Assembly: GCF_051262515.1 (NCBI RefSeq)
Contig: NZ_JBIMER010000011.1
Span: 1 to 64,000, forward strand
Length of the DNA stretch: 64,000 nucleotides
Direction of reading: 5' to 3'
Origin: Arthrobacter_N sp051262515
GTDB taxonomy: Bacteria > Actinomycetota > Actinomycetes > Actinomycetales > Micrococcaceae
Shown: positions 42,470 to 52,444 of the stretch, in pieces
Layout of the letters: every line of letters begins with the position of its first letter
Position numbering within the stretch: position 1 is the first letter of the stretch
Notes under the pieces: generated by a model
What the model saw: the letters and a program-made list of their open reading frames with translations, nothing else
What the model was told of the DNA's origin: nothing
Database searches by the model: none
Position numbers and translations under genes: made by a program

Positions 42470-44062
42470 ATGACCTACCAGGTTGCCCTGAGCTTCGAAG
42501 ACGGGATCACCCGCTTCATCAAGTGCGGGCCGAACGAGACCGTCGCCGACGCGTCCTACAAGGCCCGCATCAACATCCCGCTGGACTGCCGCGACGGCGC
42601 GTGCGGTACCTGCAAGTCCTTCTGCGAGTCCGGCAAGTACGACGGCGGCGACTACATCGAGGACGCGCTGTCCGACGAAGAGGCGGACAAGGGCTTCTGC
42701 CTGCCGTGCCAGATGGTCCCCGAATCGGACCTGGTCCTGCAGATCCCCACGACCTCCGACGTCGCGAAGACCGAGGCCGGCGAGTTCGAGGCCACGCTGA
42801 CGCAGATCCGCCGGTTGTCCACGACGACCTACGGCTTCGACGTCGAGATCGAGAACCGCGACGCGCTCGCCTTCCTGCCGGGGCAGTACGTCAACGTGTC
42901 CGTTCCCGGAACGGACCAGGCGCGCTCGTACTCGTTCAGCTCCGGCCCGACCGAGAACACGCTGTCCTTCCTGATCCGCATCACGGACAAGGGTGTCATG
43001 TCCTCCTACCTGCGCGACACCGCCCAGGTCGGCGACAAGCTCACCCTCACGGGTCCGATGGGCAGCTTTTTCCTCCGCGAGCTCAAGCGCCCGGCGCTGC
43101 TGCTCGCCGGCGGAACCGGCCTCGCGCCGCTGCTGTCGATGCTGGAGAAGATGACCGGCCAGCAGCCGGAACAGCCCGTCCACCTGATCTACGGTGTCAC
43201 CACGGACACCGACCTGGTGGAGGTCGACGTGCTGGAGGACTACTCCGCGAAGATCGAGAAACTGACCTTCGACGTCGTCGTCGGCGACCCCGAAAGCACG
43301 GCGGAGAAGAAGGGGTACGTCACCAACCACTTCCTGCCCGAGCACCTCAACGACGGCGACGTCGACATCTACCTGTGCGGCCCGCCGCCCATGGTCGAAG
43401 GCGTCCGCCGCCACCTGGCCGCCGAGGACATCGTGCCAGTGAACTTCTACTACGAGAAGTTCGCGCTGGCCGTCCCGGCCGCCGAGGCGCCCGCCGAAGC
43501 CGAGGCCGAGGTAGGGGAAGCGGTCGCGGAGGCCGTCGCCGAGGTCGCCGAGGAGGCCGCACCCGTGGCCCCCGCCGCGCCCGCCACGGGCACCGGATAC
43601 GAGATCGGCGAGGAGCACTCGACGTTCGAGGCCGAGTTCGATGCCCGGATGGCGCTGGAGCTCGGTGCCATGGAACTGATGATGGGCCGGCTCACCACCG
43701 AGCAGCTCGCCGAATACCGCATCCTGGCCGAGGTCGCCGGGAAGTCGCTGAGCGGCGAGCGCTTCGATGACGCGGAGGGCTTCACCGTCTCCAACGCCGC
43801 CTTCCACGACTTCCTGTTCGCCTGCACGGGCAACCGCTTCCTCAGCGAGGCGTACTCCCGGCTCGAGGTCCAGGGCCTGATGTCCAAGGTCCTGCGCAGC
43901 GGACACTGGGTCGAGGGTTCCGTCGCAAACGACCACCTGGAGCTGGTCTCGGCGTTCGAGAACAACGATCAGGAGGCGGCGCGCCGCTGCATCGTCGCGC
44001 ACAACGAGCACGCCAAGGCCACCATGCGCGCCGCCGAGAACGCCGGAAACGCAAGCGCATGA
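42470..44062 (+). CDS. benC: Benzoate dioxygenase reductase fused to an FCD domain
   Basis: A 530-residue protein, against about 340 for ordinary BenC. Residues 1-92 are a plant-type ferredoxin (Cys40, 45, 48 and 80). Residues 100-200 form the FAD domain (ARSYSFSSGP) and 205-335 the NAD domain (LLAGGTGLAPLLSML, YLCGPPPM). An Ala/Glu linker leads at about 375 to a helical domain that matches the FCD effector domain of GntR regulators, with its conserved His positions (AAFHDFLF, NDHLELVSA, VAHNEH) but no DNA-binding part. It shuttles electrons from NADH to BenAB; the FCD part may sense benzoate or a product. I recall similar fusions in other actinobacteria. It is coupled to benD by ATGA. Confidence 0.93.
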   Translation: MTYQVALSFEDGITRFIKCGPNETVADASYKARINIPLDCRDGACGTCKSFCESGKYDGGDYIEDALSDEEADKGFCLPCQMVPESDLVLQIPTTSDVAKTEAGEFEATLTQIRRLSTTTYGFDVEIENRDALAFLPGQYVNVSVPGTDQARSYSFSSGPTENTLSFLIRITDKGVMSSYLRDTAQVGDKLTLTGPMGSFFLRELKRPALLLAGGTGLAPLLSMLEKMTGQQPEQPVHLIYGVTTDTDLVEVDVLEDYSAKIEKLTFDVVVGDPESTAEKKGYVTNHFLPEHLNDGDVDIYLCGPPPMVEGVRRHLAAEDIVPVNFYYEKFALAVPAAEAPAEAEAEVGEAVAEAVAEVAEEAAPVAPAAPATGTGYEIGEEHSTFEAEFDARMALELGAMELMMGRLTTEQLAEYRILAEVAGKSLSGERFDDAEGFTVSNAAFHDFLFACTGNRFLSEAYSRLEVQGLMSKVLRSGHWVEGSVANDHLELVSAFENNDQEAARRCIVAHNEHAKATMRAAENAGNASA

Positions 44063-44853
44063 GCGGTTCCATCCACGCGGGCCGCTTCGACGGCAAGGCG
44101 GTCGTCGTGACCGGGGCGGCGCAGGGCATCGGCCTTGCGGTCGCCCGGAGGATCGCCGCCGAGGGCGGCGCCGTCGTCCTGGTGGACCGCGCCGAACTGG
44201 TCCACGAGGTCGCCGCCGGGTTGCGCGCCGAGGGCGCGTCCGCCATTTCCGTCACCGCGGACCTGGAGACGTACGACGGCGCCGACTCGGCCGTCCGCGC
44301 GGCCGTCGCCGAGCACGGGCGGGTCGACGTCATGGTCAACAACGTCGGCGGCACCATCTGGGCGAAGCCGTTCGAGCACTACACGCCGGAGGAGATCGGC
44401 AAGGAGATCAACCGTTCGTTGTTCCCCACGCTGTGGTCCTGCCGGGCCGTCCTGCCGCACATGATCGAACGCGGCGCCGGCGTGATCGTCAACGTCTCCT
44501 CCGTCGCCACACGCGGCGTCAACCGCGTCCCCTACGCCGCGGCCAAGGGTGGGGTCAAGGCCATCACGGCCTCCCTCGCCCTGGAGGCGGCCCCGCACGG
44601 CATCCGCGTGGTGGCCACCGCCCCGGGCGGCACCGAGGCGCCGGAGCGCAAGGTCCGCCGCGGTCCCTCCCCCCAGGGGGAGCGGGAAACCGCCTGGTAC
44701 CAGCAGATCGTCGACCAGACGATCGGGTCGTCGCTGCTCAAGCGCTACGGCACCCTCGACGAGCAGGCGGCGCCGATCGCGTTCCTCGCCTCCGACGAGG
44801 CCTCGTACATCACCGGCAACACGCTGCCGGTGGCCGGCGGGGACCTCGGCTAG
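44059..44853 (+). CDS. benD: Benzoate diol dehydrogenase
   Basis: A 264-residue short-chain dehydrogenase. The NAD motif is VVTGAAQGIGLAVARRIA, followed by NNVGG and the catalytic Ser and YxxxK in NVSSVAT and VPYAAAKGG. It oxidises and decarboxylates the BenABC product to catechol. ATG 44059 overlaps the benC stop by four bases. Confidence 0.94.
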   Translation: MSGSIHAGRFDGKAVVVTGAAQGIGLAVARRIAAEGGAVVLVDRAELVHEVAAGLRAEGASAISVTADLETYDGADSAVRAAVAEHGRVDVMVNNVGGTIWAKPFEHYTPEEIGKEINRSLFPTLWSCRAVLPHMIERGAGVIVNVSSVATRGVNRVPYAAAKGGVKAITASLALEAAPHGIRVVATAPGGTEAPERKVRRGPSPQGERETAWYQQIVDQTIGSSLLKRYGTLDEQAAPIAFLASDEASYITGNTLPVAGGDLG

Positions 44854-44923
44854 CACAGACCATCCCGCACCATCCTTCGGGCCCGCCGTCCCCCGGCGGG
44901 TTCCATGACAATGGAGTCGCACC

Positions 44924-46297
44924 ATGAACACCTCAGAACTCGCAGTATCCCTCAGGCAGAAGAAAACCGTTCGCTGGGTGGTGTCCATCGCGGCCATCGC
45001 CCTGATCTTCGACGGCTACGACCTCGTGGTCTACGGCACGGTCGTCTCCGGCCTGCTGAACGACCCGACCCAGCTCGGCCAGCTTGATCCGGCGCAGGCG
45101 GGAGCCCTCGGCAGCTACGCCCTGATGGGTGTCCTGGTCGGCGCGCTTACCACGGGAGCGGTCGGCGACTACGTCGGTCGCCGCCGCGTCATGATCACCG
45201 GCATCGTCTGGTTCTCCGTCGGCATGGCGATCACCGCCATGGCCCCGAACATCGCCACGTTCGGCATCATGCGCTTCCTCACCGGCATCGGCGTCGGGGC
45301 CCTCGTGGCGACCGCCGGAGCCACCGTGGCGGAGTTCGCCCCCGCCGGCAAGCGCAACTTCTACAACGCCGTCGTCTACTCCGGCGTACCGGCCGGCGGC
45401 GTGCTGGCCTCGCTGCTCGCGATCGTCCTGATCGACGTCATCGGCTGGCGCGGACTGTTCTTGATCGGCGCCCTGCCGCTGCTGTTCCTGCTGCCGATGG
45501 CCCTGCTCAAGCTGCCCGAATCCCCGCAGTGGCTGGTCACCCGGGGCCGCCTCGACGAGGCCGTCCGCGTCTCCGAGCGCACCGGCGTCCCGGTGAACGT
45601 CCCCGCTGGCGCCATCGAGGGCAGCGTCGTCGTCAAGAAGGCCGAACGCGTGGGCTTCGCCGCCCTCGCCACCAAGCGCTACGCGTTCCCGACCGCCCTG
45701 CTGGGCCTGATGAGCTTCTCCGGGCTGCTGCTCACCTACGGCCTGAACACCTGGCTCCCGCAGATCATGAGCCTCTACGGATACGGCAAGACGTACTCGC
45801 TGACCTTCCTGCTGGTGCTCAACGCCGGGGCGATCGTCGGCGGCGTCATCGCCTCCATCTCCGCGGACCGCTTCGGTCCGAAGCGGATCGTCTCGACGAC
45901 GTTCTTCATGGCCGCACTGGCCATGGTGTTGATGACGCTCCAGTTCCCCCTGGCGGTCCTGCTCGCACTGGTGGCCGTCGCCGGCGTCGGAACCATCGGC
46001 ACGCAGGTGCTGATCTACGGTTTCGTCTCCAACTACTACTCCAGCAACGCCCGCGGCGCGGGCGTGGCATGGTGCGCCGGGTTCGGCCGCCTGGGCGGAA
46101 TCTTCGGCCCGCTAGTGGGCGGGTTCCTGCTCGCATCCGGCGTCGAGAACCAGGTCGCGTTCTACGTCTTCGCCGCGGTGGCGACGGCCGGTGCCTTCGT
46201 GACCATGTTCGTCCCGAAGCGTCCGGAGGACATCGTCGAGGTCGTCCCGGCGGACGCGGGCCACGCGCCCTCGGCCGCCCCGCTCGAGAAGGCGTAG
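44924..46297 (+). CDS. benK: Benzoate MFS transporter
   Basis: A 457-residue aromatic acid:H+ symporter with 12 helices. Family motifs are FDGYDLVVYGTVVSGLL in helix 1 and VGDYVGRRRVMI in the first cytoplasmic loop. Loop 6-7 is charged, and the second DRFGPKR motif is present. It is the last gene of the ben operon and a second benzoate importer besides BenE. Confidence 0.9.
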   Translation: MNTSELAVSLRQKKTVRWVVSIAAIALIFDGYDLVVYGTVVSGLLNDPTQLGQLDPAQAGALGSYALMGVLVGALTTGAVGDYVGRRRVMITGIVWFSVGMAITAMAPNIATFGIMRFLTGIGVGALVATAGATVAEFAPAGKRNFYNAVVYSGVPAGGVLASLLAIVLIDVIGWRGLFLIGALPLLFLLPMALLKLPESPQWLVTRGRLDEAVRVSERTGVPVNVPAGAIEGSVVVKKAERVGFAALATKRYAFPTALLGLMSFSGLLLTYGLNTWLPQIMSLYGYGKTYSLTFLLVLNAGAIVGGVIASISADRFGPKRIVSTTFFMAALAMVLMTLQFPLAVLLALVAVAGVGTIGTQVLIYGFVSNYYSSNARGAGVAWCAGFGRLGGIFGPLVGGFLLASGVENQVAFYVFAAVATAGAFVTMFVPKRPEDIVEVVPADAGHAPSAAPLEKA

Positions 46298-46334
46298 CCT
46301 CCGCCGCTTCCGAACGGCACACGCGCACCAAACA

Positions 46335-46363
46335 GAGGGCGCCCCGCGTCGCGGGGCGCCCTC
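46335..46363 (+). terminator. Perfect hairpin terminator after benK
   Basis: Arms of 13 bases (46335-46347 and 46351-46363) pair perfectly over a GTC loop. It starts 38 bases after the benK stop. There is no T-run. Confidence 0.8.
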
Positions 46364-46383
46364 TGCCGCTAGTCTTGGTGCCC

Positions 46384-49107
46384 ATGGGAGGCATCGGGAC
46401 AACGGGCGCGTTCGAGGGCAGGGAGCGCGAACTCGCGATCCTCGACGGACTGCTGGAGGCGGCGGCCGCCGGGGAGCCGCAGCTGGCGGTGGTGCGCGGC
46501 GTTTCGGGGATCGGCAAGTCGGCGCTGGTCGAGGCCTTCCTGGCCGCGCACCCGCGCACGCCGGTCTTGCGTGCCAGCGGGGCCGCCTGGGAGCGGGAGT
46601 ACGACGGCGGAGTGTTGCGGCAGTTGCTCGGCGCACCCGTCCCGGTTGCCGACGGGGCGGGCCCCCCGGGGGAGCGGTTGCTGGCCGCGTTGCGCGCCGG
46701 GGGGCGGGACGCCGGCGTCGTCCTGATTGAGAACCTGCACTGGGTGGACGAGGAAACGCTGCGCGCCCTGTTGTTCACGGTCCGCCGGCTGACCGACGAG
46801 GCGCTGTTGGTCCTGGTCACGCTCACGGAGGAGGAGGCCCACCTGCTGCCGCCCGGCGCCCGCGCGCTCCACGACGGGGAGCGGGGAACGCCCGTGGTCC
46901 TGAGGCCCCTCGACGGGACCTGTGTGCGCGGCATCGCCCTGCGGGCCGGGGTGGAACTGTCGACGGCGGCGTCGCACCGGTTGGCCGCCCATGTGGACGG
47001 CAACCCCCGTCACATCCTGGCGCTGCTGCGCGAGTATCCCCACGAACTGCGGAGCCAGTGGCAACCGGAACTGCCCGCCCCCGCCGAACTCTCCGCCGAG
47101 GTCACGCGGGCGCTCGAGCGGCTCGGTGCTCCGGCGCGCGACCTGGTGGAGGCCGCAGGCGTCCTGGGCTTGGTGTCCCCGTTGCGCGACGCCGCCGCAC
47201 TGGCCGGATTGCCGGAACCGTTGGGACCCGTGGAGGAGGCGGTCGATGCGGGCCTGCTGACCCTGTCCGGGGGCTCGGGGGCGCTCACCGTCGGTTTCGC
47301 GTCGCCGGTGCGGCGCGCCGCCGTCTACCACCGGGTGCCGCTGTCCCGGAGAAACACGCTGCACCTCGCCGCCGCCGCGAGGCTCGAGGGCCGCGGCCAG
47401 AAGCTGCTGCACCGCGCGGCGGCCAGCCTCCTGCCGGACGCGTCGCTGGCTGCCGAGCTGGAGGAATACGCGGCGGGCGAGGCGGAGGTCGGGGCCTGGC
47501 AGAACGCCGCGGACGCACTGTTCACGGCGGGCCAGCTGTTCCCGACGACCGAGGGGCGCGAGGCCCGCCTGCTCCGGGCGATCGATGCCATGGTCGCGGC
47601 GGGCCAGCTCCCGCGTGCGCTGGCGCACGCGGACGAGATCGGCAACTTCGCCCCGAGCCCGTTCCGCGACGCGGTGTCCGCCTACATCGCCATTCTGCAG
47701 GGGCAAGGCGGGGTTGCGGAGGCACTGCTGACGCGGGCATGGGACGCCGCCACCGGCGAGGAGGGGCGGGACCTGCGCGCCACCATCGCGCAGCGACGCG
47801 TCCTGCACTCGCTGGCGCTGATCGACGGACCGGAGCTGGTGCACTGGGCGGCGCAGGTGGGAACATTGGCCCGCCCGGACAGCCCGGCGTTCATCGAATC
47901 CCAGGCCATCCGCGGGCTGGGGCTGGGCGCCATGGGCCGGATCGCGGAGGCCGAGGAGGGTTACGCGCAGCTGAGATCGCGGAAGGACCTGGGCGCCCAG
48001 CACCAGCGGGTCCTCATGGGCAGCGGGTGGCTGCATCTGGCCACCGACCAGCACGAGGCGGCCCGCGAAGAGCTCTCCGCCGCGGTCTCCACGGATTTCA
48101 GCGACGGCTCCTACCGGATCTCCCTGTGGGCCAGGGCGTGGCTGGCCCGCGTCGAGTTCTCCGCCGGCCGCTGGTCCCGTTCGCTGCAGGTCGCCGAGGA
48201 GGCCGTGGTCCTGCAGGAGCGCGTGGGCATGGACCTGGTGCGGCCGCTGCTGCACTGGACGGCCACGCAGATCCATGCGCTGCGCGGGAACTGGGACGCC
48301 GCGGCCGAACACCTCGAGCGCGGCCGCACCACGTCGGACAGCTACCCCGTCATGCAGGTGCCGGGGCGGCTGGCGATGGCCAGCGCGGCGGAGGCGCGCT
48401 CGGACTATGACGGCGTCATCCGGGCGCTGGAGCCGCTGCTGCTGCTGAACCGCTCGGTGGGACTGGACGAGCCGGGGTTCTGGCCGTGGCAGGACGTCTA
48501 CGCGAACGCGCTGGTGATGAAGGACCGGGTGGCGGAGGCCTCCGCGTTCCTGCGCCCGCTCGAGGAGCTGGCGGCCGCCCGGGGGCACCGCTCGGCGACC
48601 GCCCGGATGGCCTATGTGCGCGGCCGTATCCTGGGGGCCGAGGGGGACACGGACGGCGCGCGCGCGGCGTTCGAGGCCGGCCGCGCCCAGCTGGCAGGGA
48701 TGAACCGGCCGTTCGACAGGGCCCGCGTGGACTTCGCCTACGGGCAGACCATGCGGCGGGCCGGCAAGCGAAGGGAGGCCGCGGCGGTGCTCACCACCGC
48801 GCGCGCCGACTTCGCCGCGATGGGGGCGGCCGCCTATGTGGAGCGGTGCGAGCGCGAACTGCAGGCCGCCGGCACCAGCGTCTCGCGGCGCGAGAACACG
48901 GACATGGCCGCGCTGACACCGCAGGAGCGTGCGGTGGCCAAACTGGTGGCGGCGGGGCTGAGCAACAAACAGGCGGCGGAGGAGCTCTACATCAGCGTGA
49001 AGACCATCCAGTACCACCTGACGCATGCCTACGAGAAGCTGGGCGTCGCCTCGCGCAGCGAACTCGCGGCGCGCTACCGCCTGACGGACCCGGCCCAAGC
49101 GGACTGA
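46384..49107 (+). CDS. benR: LAL-type LuxR regulator of benzoate genes
   Basis: A 907-residue regulator of the LAL class. The N-terminal NTPase has Walker A GVSGIGKS at residues 39-46 and a Walker B-like VVLIENLHWVDEET. A long helical TPR-like middle follows, and a LuxR-type helix-turn-helix lies at about 845-900 (LTPQERAVAKLVAAGLSNKQ, TIQYHLTHAYEKLGV). BenR of Corynebacterium glutamicum, adjacent to benABCD, has the same type, which supports the call. TAGTCT (46369-46374) just upstream and no ribosome site suggest a leaderless message. It lies between the ben terminator and aceB. Confidence 0.85.
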   Translation: MGGIGTTGAFEGRERELAILDGLLEAAAAGEPQLAVVRGVSGIGKSALVEAFLAAHPRTPVLRASGAAWEREYDGGVLRQLLGAPVPVADGAGPPGERLLAALRAGGRDAGVVLIENLHWVDEETLRALLFTVRRLTDEALLVLVTLTEEEAHLLPPGARALHDGERGTPVVLRPLDGTCVRGIALRAGVELSTAASHRLAAHVDGNPRHILALLREYPHELRSQWQPELPAPAELSAEVTRALERLGAPARDLVEAAGVLGLVSPLRDAAALAGLPEPLGPVEEAVDAGLLTLSGGSGALTVGFASPVRRAAVYHRVPLSRRNTLHLAAAARLEGRGQKLLHRAAASLLPDASLAAELEEYAAGEAEVGAWQNAADALFTAGQLFPTTEGREARLLRAIDAMVAAGQLPRALAHADEIGNFAPSPFRDAVSAYIAILQGQGGVAEALLTRAWDAATGEEGRDLRATIAQRRVLHSLALIDGPELVHWAAQVGTLARPDSPAFIESQAIRGLGLGAMGRIAEAEEGYAQLRSRKDLGAQHQRVLMGSGWLHLATDQHEAAREELSAAVSTDFSDGSYRISLWARAWLARVEFSAGRWSRSLQVAEEAVVLQERVGMDLVRPLLHWTATQIHALRGNWDAAAEHLERGRTTSDSYPVMQVPGRLAMASAAEARSDYDGVIRALEPLLLLNRSVGLDEPGFWPWQDVYANALVMKDRVAEASAFLRPLEELAAARGHRSATARMAYVRGRILGAEGDTDGARAAFEAGRAQLAGMNRPFDRARVDFAYGQTMRRAGKRREAAAVLTTARADFAAMGAAAYVERCERELQAAGTSVSRRENTDMAALTPQERAVAKLVAAGLSNKQAAEELYISVKTIQYHLTHAYEKLGVASRSELAARYRLTDPAQAD

Positions 49108-49139
49108 GCCCGCGCAGGCGGACTGCGCCCGTGCGCGGC

Positions 49140-49379
49140 TCAGGCGTCGCGGGGATCCAGTGGGTCCTCGACGTCGGGGGCGTCCGCGTCGGTGCCGTCC
49201 CGCCGGTCCTGCAGAACCACCCGGCGTTCGCTGTCGACGCCGGCCGGATCGTCGGCCGCCGACCCGGCCGCGGGCCGGGCGTCCTCGAAGTCGATCACGC
49301 CGTCGGAGAGGGCCTGCGCGTCGCCGTCGTCCATGGGTTCGGACGCGGTCCATGCGGGTTCCTGCCGTTCGTGTGCCAC
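49140..49379 (-). CDS. Small acidic protein of unknown function
   Basis: A 79-residue, Asp-rich, probably disordered protein. GTG 49379 has a strong AGGAGG seven bases upstream, which makes it a convincing gene despite its composition. It has no signal peptide or recognised motif. It converges with benR and lies downstream of aceB on the same strand. Confidence 0.6.
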   Translation of the reverse strand: MAHERQEPAWTASEPMDDGDAQALSDGVIDFEDARPAAGSAADDPAGVDSERRVVLQDRRDGTDADAPDVEDPLDPRDA

Positions 49380-49475
49380 CGTGTGCCTCCTGCTCTCGGG
49401 GGATGACACCAGAATAGGCGCGACGGCGGCCACACCCAAGGGGAATGTGGCCACCGTCGCGCCGTTGTGCGCCGC

Positions 49476-51107
49476 TCAGGCGCTCTGGTACTCCTTGGTC
49501 TCGCACAGGAAGCGGTCGTAGGCCGGGATGGTGAGGAACTCGGGGTAGTCGTCCGTCAGGGCACACTCCTCGAAGATCTCCCGGGCGTCCTCGAAACGGT
49601 CGCCCTCGAAGCGCTCCATCCGCGCGAACTCCTCCTCGACGATCTCCTGGACCCAGTGCCGCGTGATGAGGTCGCCCTCGTCGGTGACGGCCGACTGGTG
49701 GATCCATTGCCAGATCTGCGAGCGGGAGATCTCCGCCGTCGCGGCGTCTTCCATCAGGTTCCGCAGCACCACCGCGCCGTTGCCGCGCAACCAGGACTCG
49801 ATGTAGCGGATCCCGATCTCGATGTTGCCGCGGATCCCCGCCTCGGTGATGAGCCCCTGTGTGCCGGCGATGTTCAGGAGCGCGCGGTCGTCGGGAACAA
49901 CGTCCTCGCGCTGCCGGTCCAGCTGGTTGGTCCGGTCGCCGAGGACGGCGTCGAACACCTCGCGGGCCACCGGCACCAGGTCCGGGTGGGCCACCCAAGT
50001 GCCGTCGAAGCCGTCATTGGCCTCCCGGCTCTTATCCGCGGCGACTTTCTCAAAGCCCACCGTGTTGGCGACCTCGTCCCGGCGGTTCGGGATGAAGGCG
50101 GACATCCCGCCGATCGCCATCGCCCCGCGGCGGTGGCAGGCCCGGACCAGCTGTTCGGTGTAGGCGCGCATGAACGGGGCCGTCATGGTGACCATCGCGC
50201 GGTCCGGCAGCACGTAGCGCGGTCCGCGGGTGCGGAAGTTCTTGATGACCGAGAAGATGTAGTCCCAGCGTCCGGCGTTCAGGCCCGCGGCGTGGTCGCG
50301 GAGTTCGTACAGGATCTCCTCCATCTCGAACGCCGCCGTGATGGTCTCGATCAGGACGGTCGCGCGGATGGTCCCCTGCGGGATGCCGAGCAGGTCCTGC
50401 GCCAGCACGAAGACGTCGTTCCAGAGACGGGCCTCCAGGTGGCTCTCCGTCTTGGGGAGGTAGAAGTAGGGGCCGCGGCCCTGGCTGATGAGGCGCTGGG
50501 CGTTGTGGAAGAAGTGCAGCCCGAAGTCCACGAGCGAACCGGAGATCGGCTCGCCGGCGACGAGCAGGTGCTTCTCCGGCAGGTGCCAGCCGCGCGGCCG
50601 GACCACGATGGTCGGCAGGTCGGTCAGCGTCTGCCCGGCGAGCTTGTACTCCTTGCCCTCGGGGGAGGTGAAGTCGATGTTGCGGTCCAGGACGGCCCGG
50701 AGGTTCAGCTGTCCCTTGACGACGTTGCGCCACGTGGGGGTGTTGGAGTCCTCCAGGTCGGCGAGCCACACCTTGGCCCCGGAGTTCAGGGCGTTGATGG
50801 TCATCTTGCGGTCCGTCGGGCCGGTGATCTCCACGCGGCGGTCTTCGAGGCCCGGGGCGACGGGGGCCACGCGCCACTCGCGGTCCTCGCGGATGCCTCG
50901 GGTCTCGGGGAGGAAGCGGGGGTCGGAGCCGTTGGCGATGCGCCGGGTGCGGGACGTGCGCTCCTGGAGGAGCTCCCGACGTCGTGGTTCGAACGTCCGG
51001 TGCAGGGTGGCGAGGAAGTCCAGCGCTTGGGGCGTCAGGATCTCCTCCTGCCGGCACACGGGGGACGCGGTGAGGGTGATTCCGTTGAGGGTGATGGGAT
51101 CGTTCAT
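49476..51107 (-). CDS. aceB: Malate synthase A
   Basis: A 543-residue malate synthase of the A type. Conserved parts are VEITGPTDRKMTINALNSGA, LADLEDSNTPTW, RGWHLPEKH, the metal-binding ETITAAFEMEEILYELRDH and GLNAGRWDYIFS, plus the C-terminal catalytic-base region. It joins glyoxylate with acetyl-CoA. It lies 32 bases downstream of aceA, forming the glyoxylate bypass operon. Confidence 0.96.
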   Translation of the reverse strand: MNDPITLNGITLTASPVCRQEEILTPQALDFLATLHRTFEPRRRELLQERTSRTRRIANGSDPRFLPETRGIREDREWRVAPVAPGLEDRRVEITGPTDRKMTINALNSGAKVWLADLEDSNTPTWRNVVKGQLNLRAVLDRNIDFTSPEGKEYKLAGQTLTDLPTIVVRPRGWHLPEKHLLVAGEPISGSLVDFGLHFFHNAQRLISQGRGPYFYLPKTESHLEARLWNDVFVLAQDLLGIPQGTIRATVLIETITAAFEMEEILYELRDHAAGLNAGRWDYIFSVIKNFRTRGPRYVLPDRAMVTMTAPFMRAYTEQLVRACHRRGAMAIGGMSAFIPNRRDEVANTVGFEKVAADKSREANDGFDGTWVAHPDLVPVAREVFDAVLGDRTNQLDRQREDVVPDDRALLNIAGTQGLITEAGIRGNIEIGIRYIESWLRGNGAVVLRNLMEDAATAEISRSQIWQWIHQSAVTDEGDLITRHWVQEIVEEEFARMERFEGDRFEDAREIFEECALTDDYPEFLTIPAYDRFLCETKEYQSA

Positions 51108-51139
51108 GGCTCAAACTCCTTGCTGGTCCAAAAGGCTGG

Positions 51140-52444
51140 TTAGTGGAACTGGCCCTCTTCGGTGGATCCCACGAGGGCGAGGGTGCTGCCGCCGGGGTTC
51201 AGGGTGGTGGCGATCTTGTCGAAGTAGCCGGTGCCGACTTCGCGCTGGTGTTTGGTGGCGGTGTATCCGCGGGCCTCGGAGGCGAACTCGCGTTCCTGGA
51301 GTTCGACGTATGCGCTCATCCCGGACTCGGCGTAGCCTTGGGCGAGGTCGAACATCGAGTGGTTCAGGGCGTGGAAGCCGGCCAGGGTGATGAACTGGAA
51401 GGTGAAGCCCATGGCGCCGAGTTCGCGCTGGAACTTGGCGATCGTGGCGTCGTCGAGGTGCTTTTTCCAGTTGAACGACGGCGAGCAGTTGTAGGAGAGC
51501 ATCTGGTCCGGGAACTCGGACTTGACCGACTCGGCGAACTTGCGCGCCAGCTCCAGGTCCGGGGTGCCGGTCTCCATCCAGATGAGGTCGGAGTACGGCG
51601 CGTAGGCCTTGGCGCGGGCGATGCAGGGTTCGATCCCGTTGCGGACCTTGTAGAAGCCCTCCGCGGTGCGCTCGCCGGTGATGAACTCCTGGTCGCGCTC
51701 GTCGACGTCGGAGGTGATCAGCGTGGCGGCCTCGGCGTCGGTGCGGGCGATGACGACCGACGGGGTGTTGGAGACGTCGGCGGCGAGCCGGGCGGCGTTC
51801 AGGGTGCGCACGTGCTGACTCGTGGGGATGAGCACCTTGCCGCCGAGGTGGCCGCACTTCTTCTCCGAGGCGAGCTGGTCCTCCCAGTGCACGCCCGCGG
51901 CGCCGGCGGTGATCATCGACTTCATGAGCTCGTAGGCGTTGAGCGGTCCGCCGAAGCCGGCCTCGGCGTCGGCGACGATCGGGACCATCCAGTCCTCGAC
52001 CGTCTGGATGTCCTCGGAGAACTCGATCTGGTCCGCGCGGAGCAGCGCGTTGTTGATGCGGCGGACGACCTGCGGGACGGAGTTGGCCGGGTACAGCGAC
52101 TGGTCCGGGTAGGTCTGGCCGGAGAGGTTGGCGTCGGCGGCGACCTGCCAGCCGGATAGGTAGATGGCTCGGAGGCCGGCCTTGACCTGCTGCACCGCCT
52201 GGTTGCCGGTGAGGGCGCCGAGGGCGTTGGTGTAGCCGCCCGTCTTGGCCTCCTCGGTCAGCTGCGTCCAGAGCTTCTCGGATCCGCGGCGGGCCAGCGT
52301 GTGCTCCTCCTGGACCCGTCCCTGGAGGCGGACGACGTCGGCGGCCGAGTAGTCGCGGGTGATGCCGTTCCAGCGGGGGTTGGTGCTCCACTCCAGCTCC
52401 AAGGCCTCTTCGCGGGATGCGGTGGGGTTCTGGTTCTCGGTCAT
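51140..52444 (-). CDS. aceA: Isocitrate lyase
   Basis: A 434-residue isocitrate lyase. The catalytic KKCGHLGGK, the metal and substrate sites in VADAEAGFGG and VHWEDQL, and YNCSPSFNWKK are all present. It splits isocitrate to succinate and glyoxylate. ATG 52444 (MTENQN) has GAGGAGA upstream and is preferred over the longer open frame. The divergent ramB suggests acetate-responsive control. Confidence 0.96.
   Translation of the reverse strand: MTENQNPTASREEALELEWSTNPRWNGITRDYSAADVVRLQGRVQEEHTLARRGSEKLWTQLTEEAKTGGYTNALGALTGNQAVQQVKAGLRAIYLSGWQVAADANLSGQTYPDQSLYPANSVPQVVRRINNALLRADQIEFSEDIQTVEDWMVPIVADAEAGFGGPLNAYELMKSMITAGAAGVHWEDQLASEKKCGHLGGKVLIPTSQHVRTLNAARLAADVSNTPSVVIARTDAEAATLITSDVDERDQEFITGERTAEGFYKVRNGIEPCIARAKAYAPYSDLIWMETGTPDLELARKFAESVKSEFPDQMLSYNCSPSFNWKKHLDDATIAKFQRELGAMGFTFQFITLAGFHALNHSMFDLAQGYAESGMSAYVELQEREFASEARGYTATKHQREVGTGYFDKIATTLNPGGSTLALVGSTEEGQFH

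Noticed and set aside
46369..49998. 1209-codon open frame on the minus strand opposite benR
   Set aside because: It is antisense to a recognisable LAL regulator, is very rich in Arg, Gly and Pro, and has no family motif. Long antisense frames are expected at this GC content.
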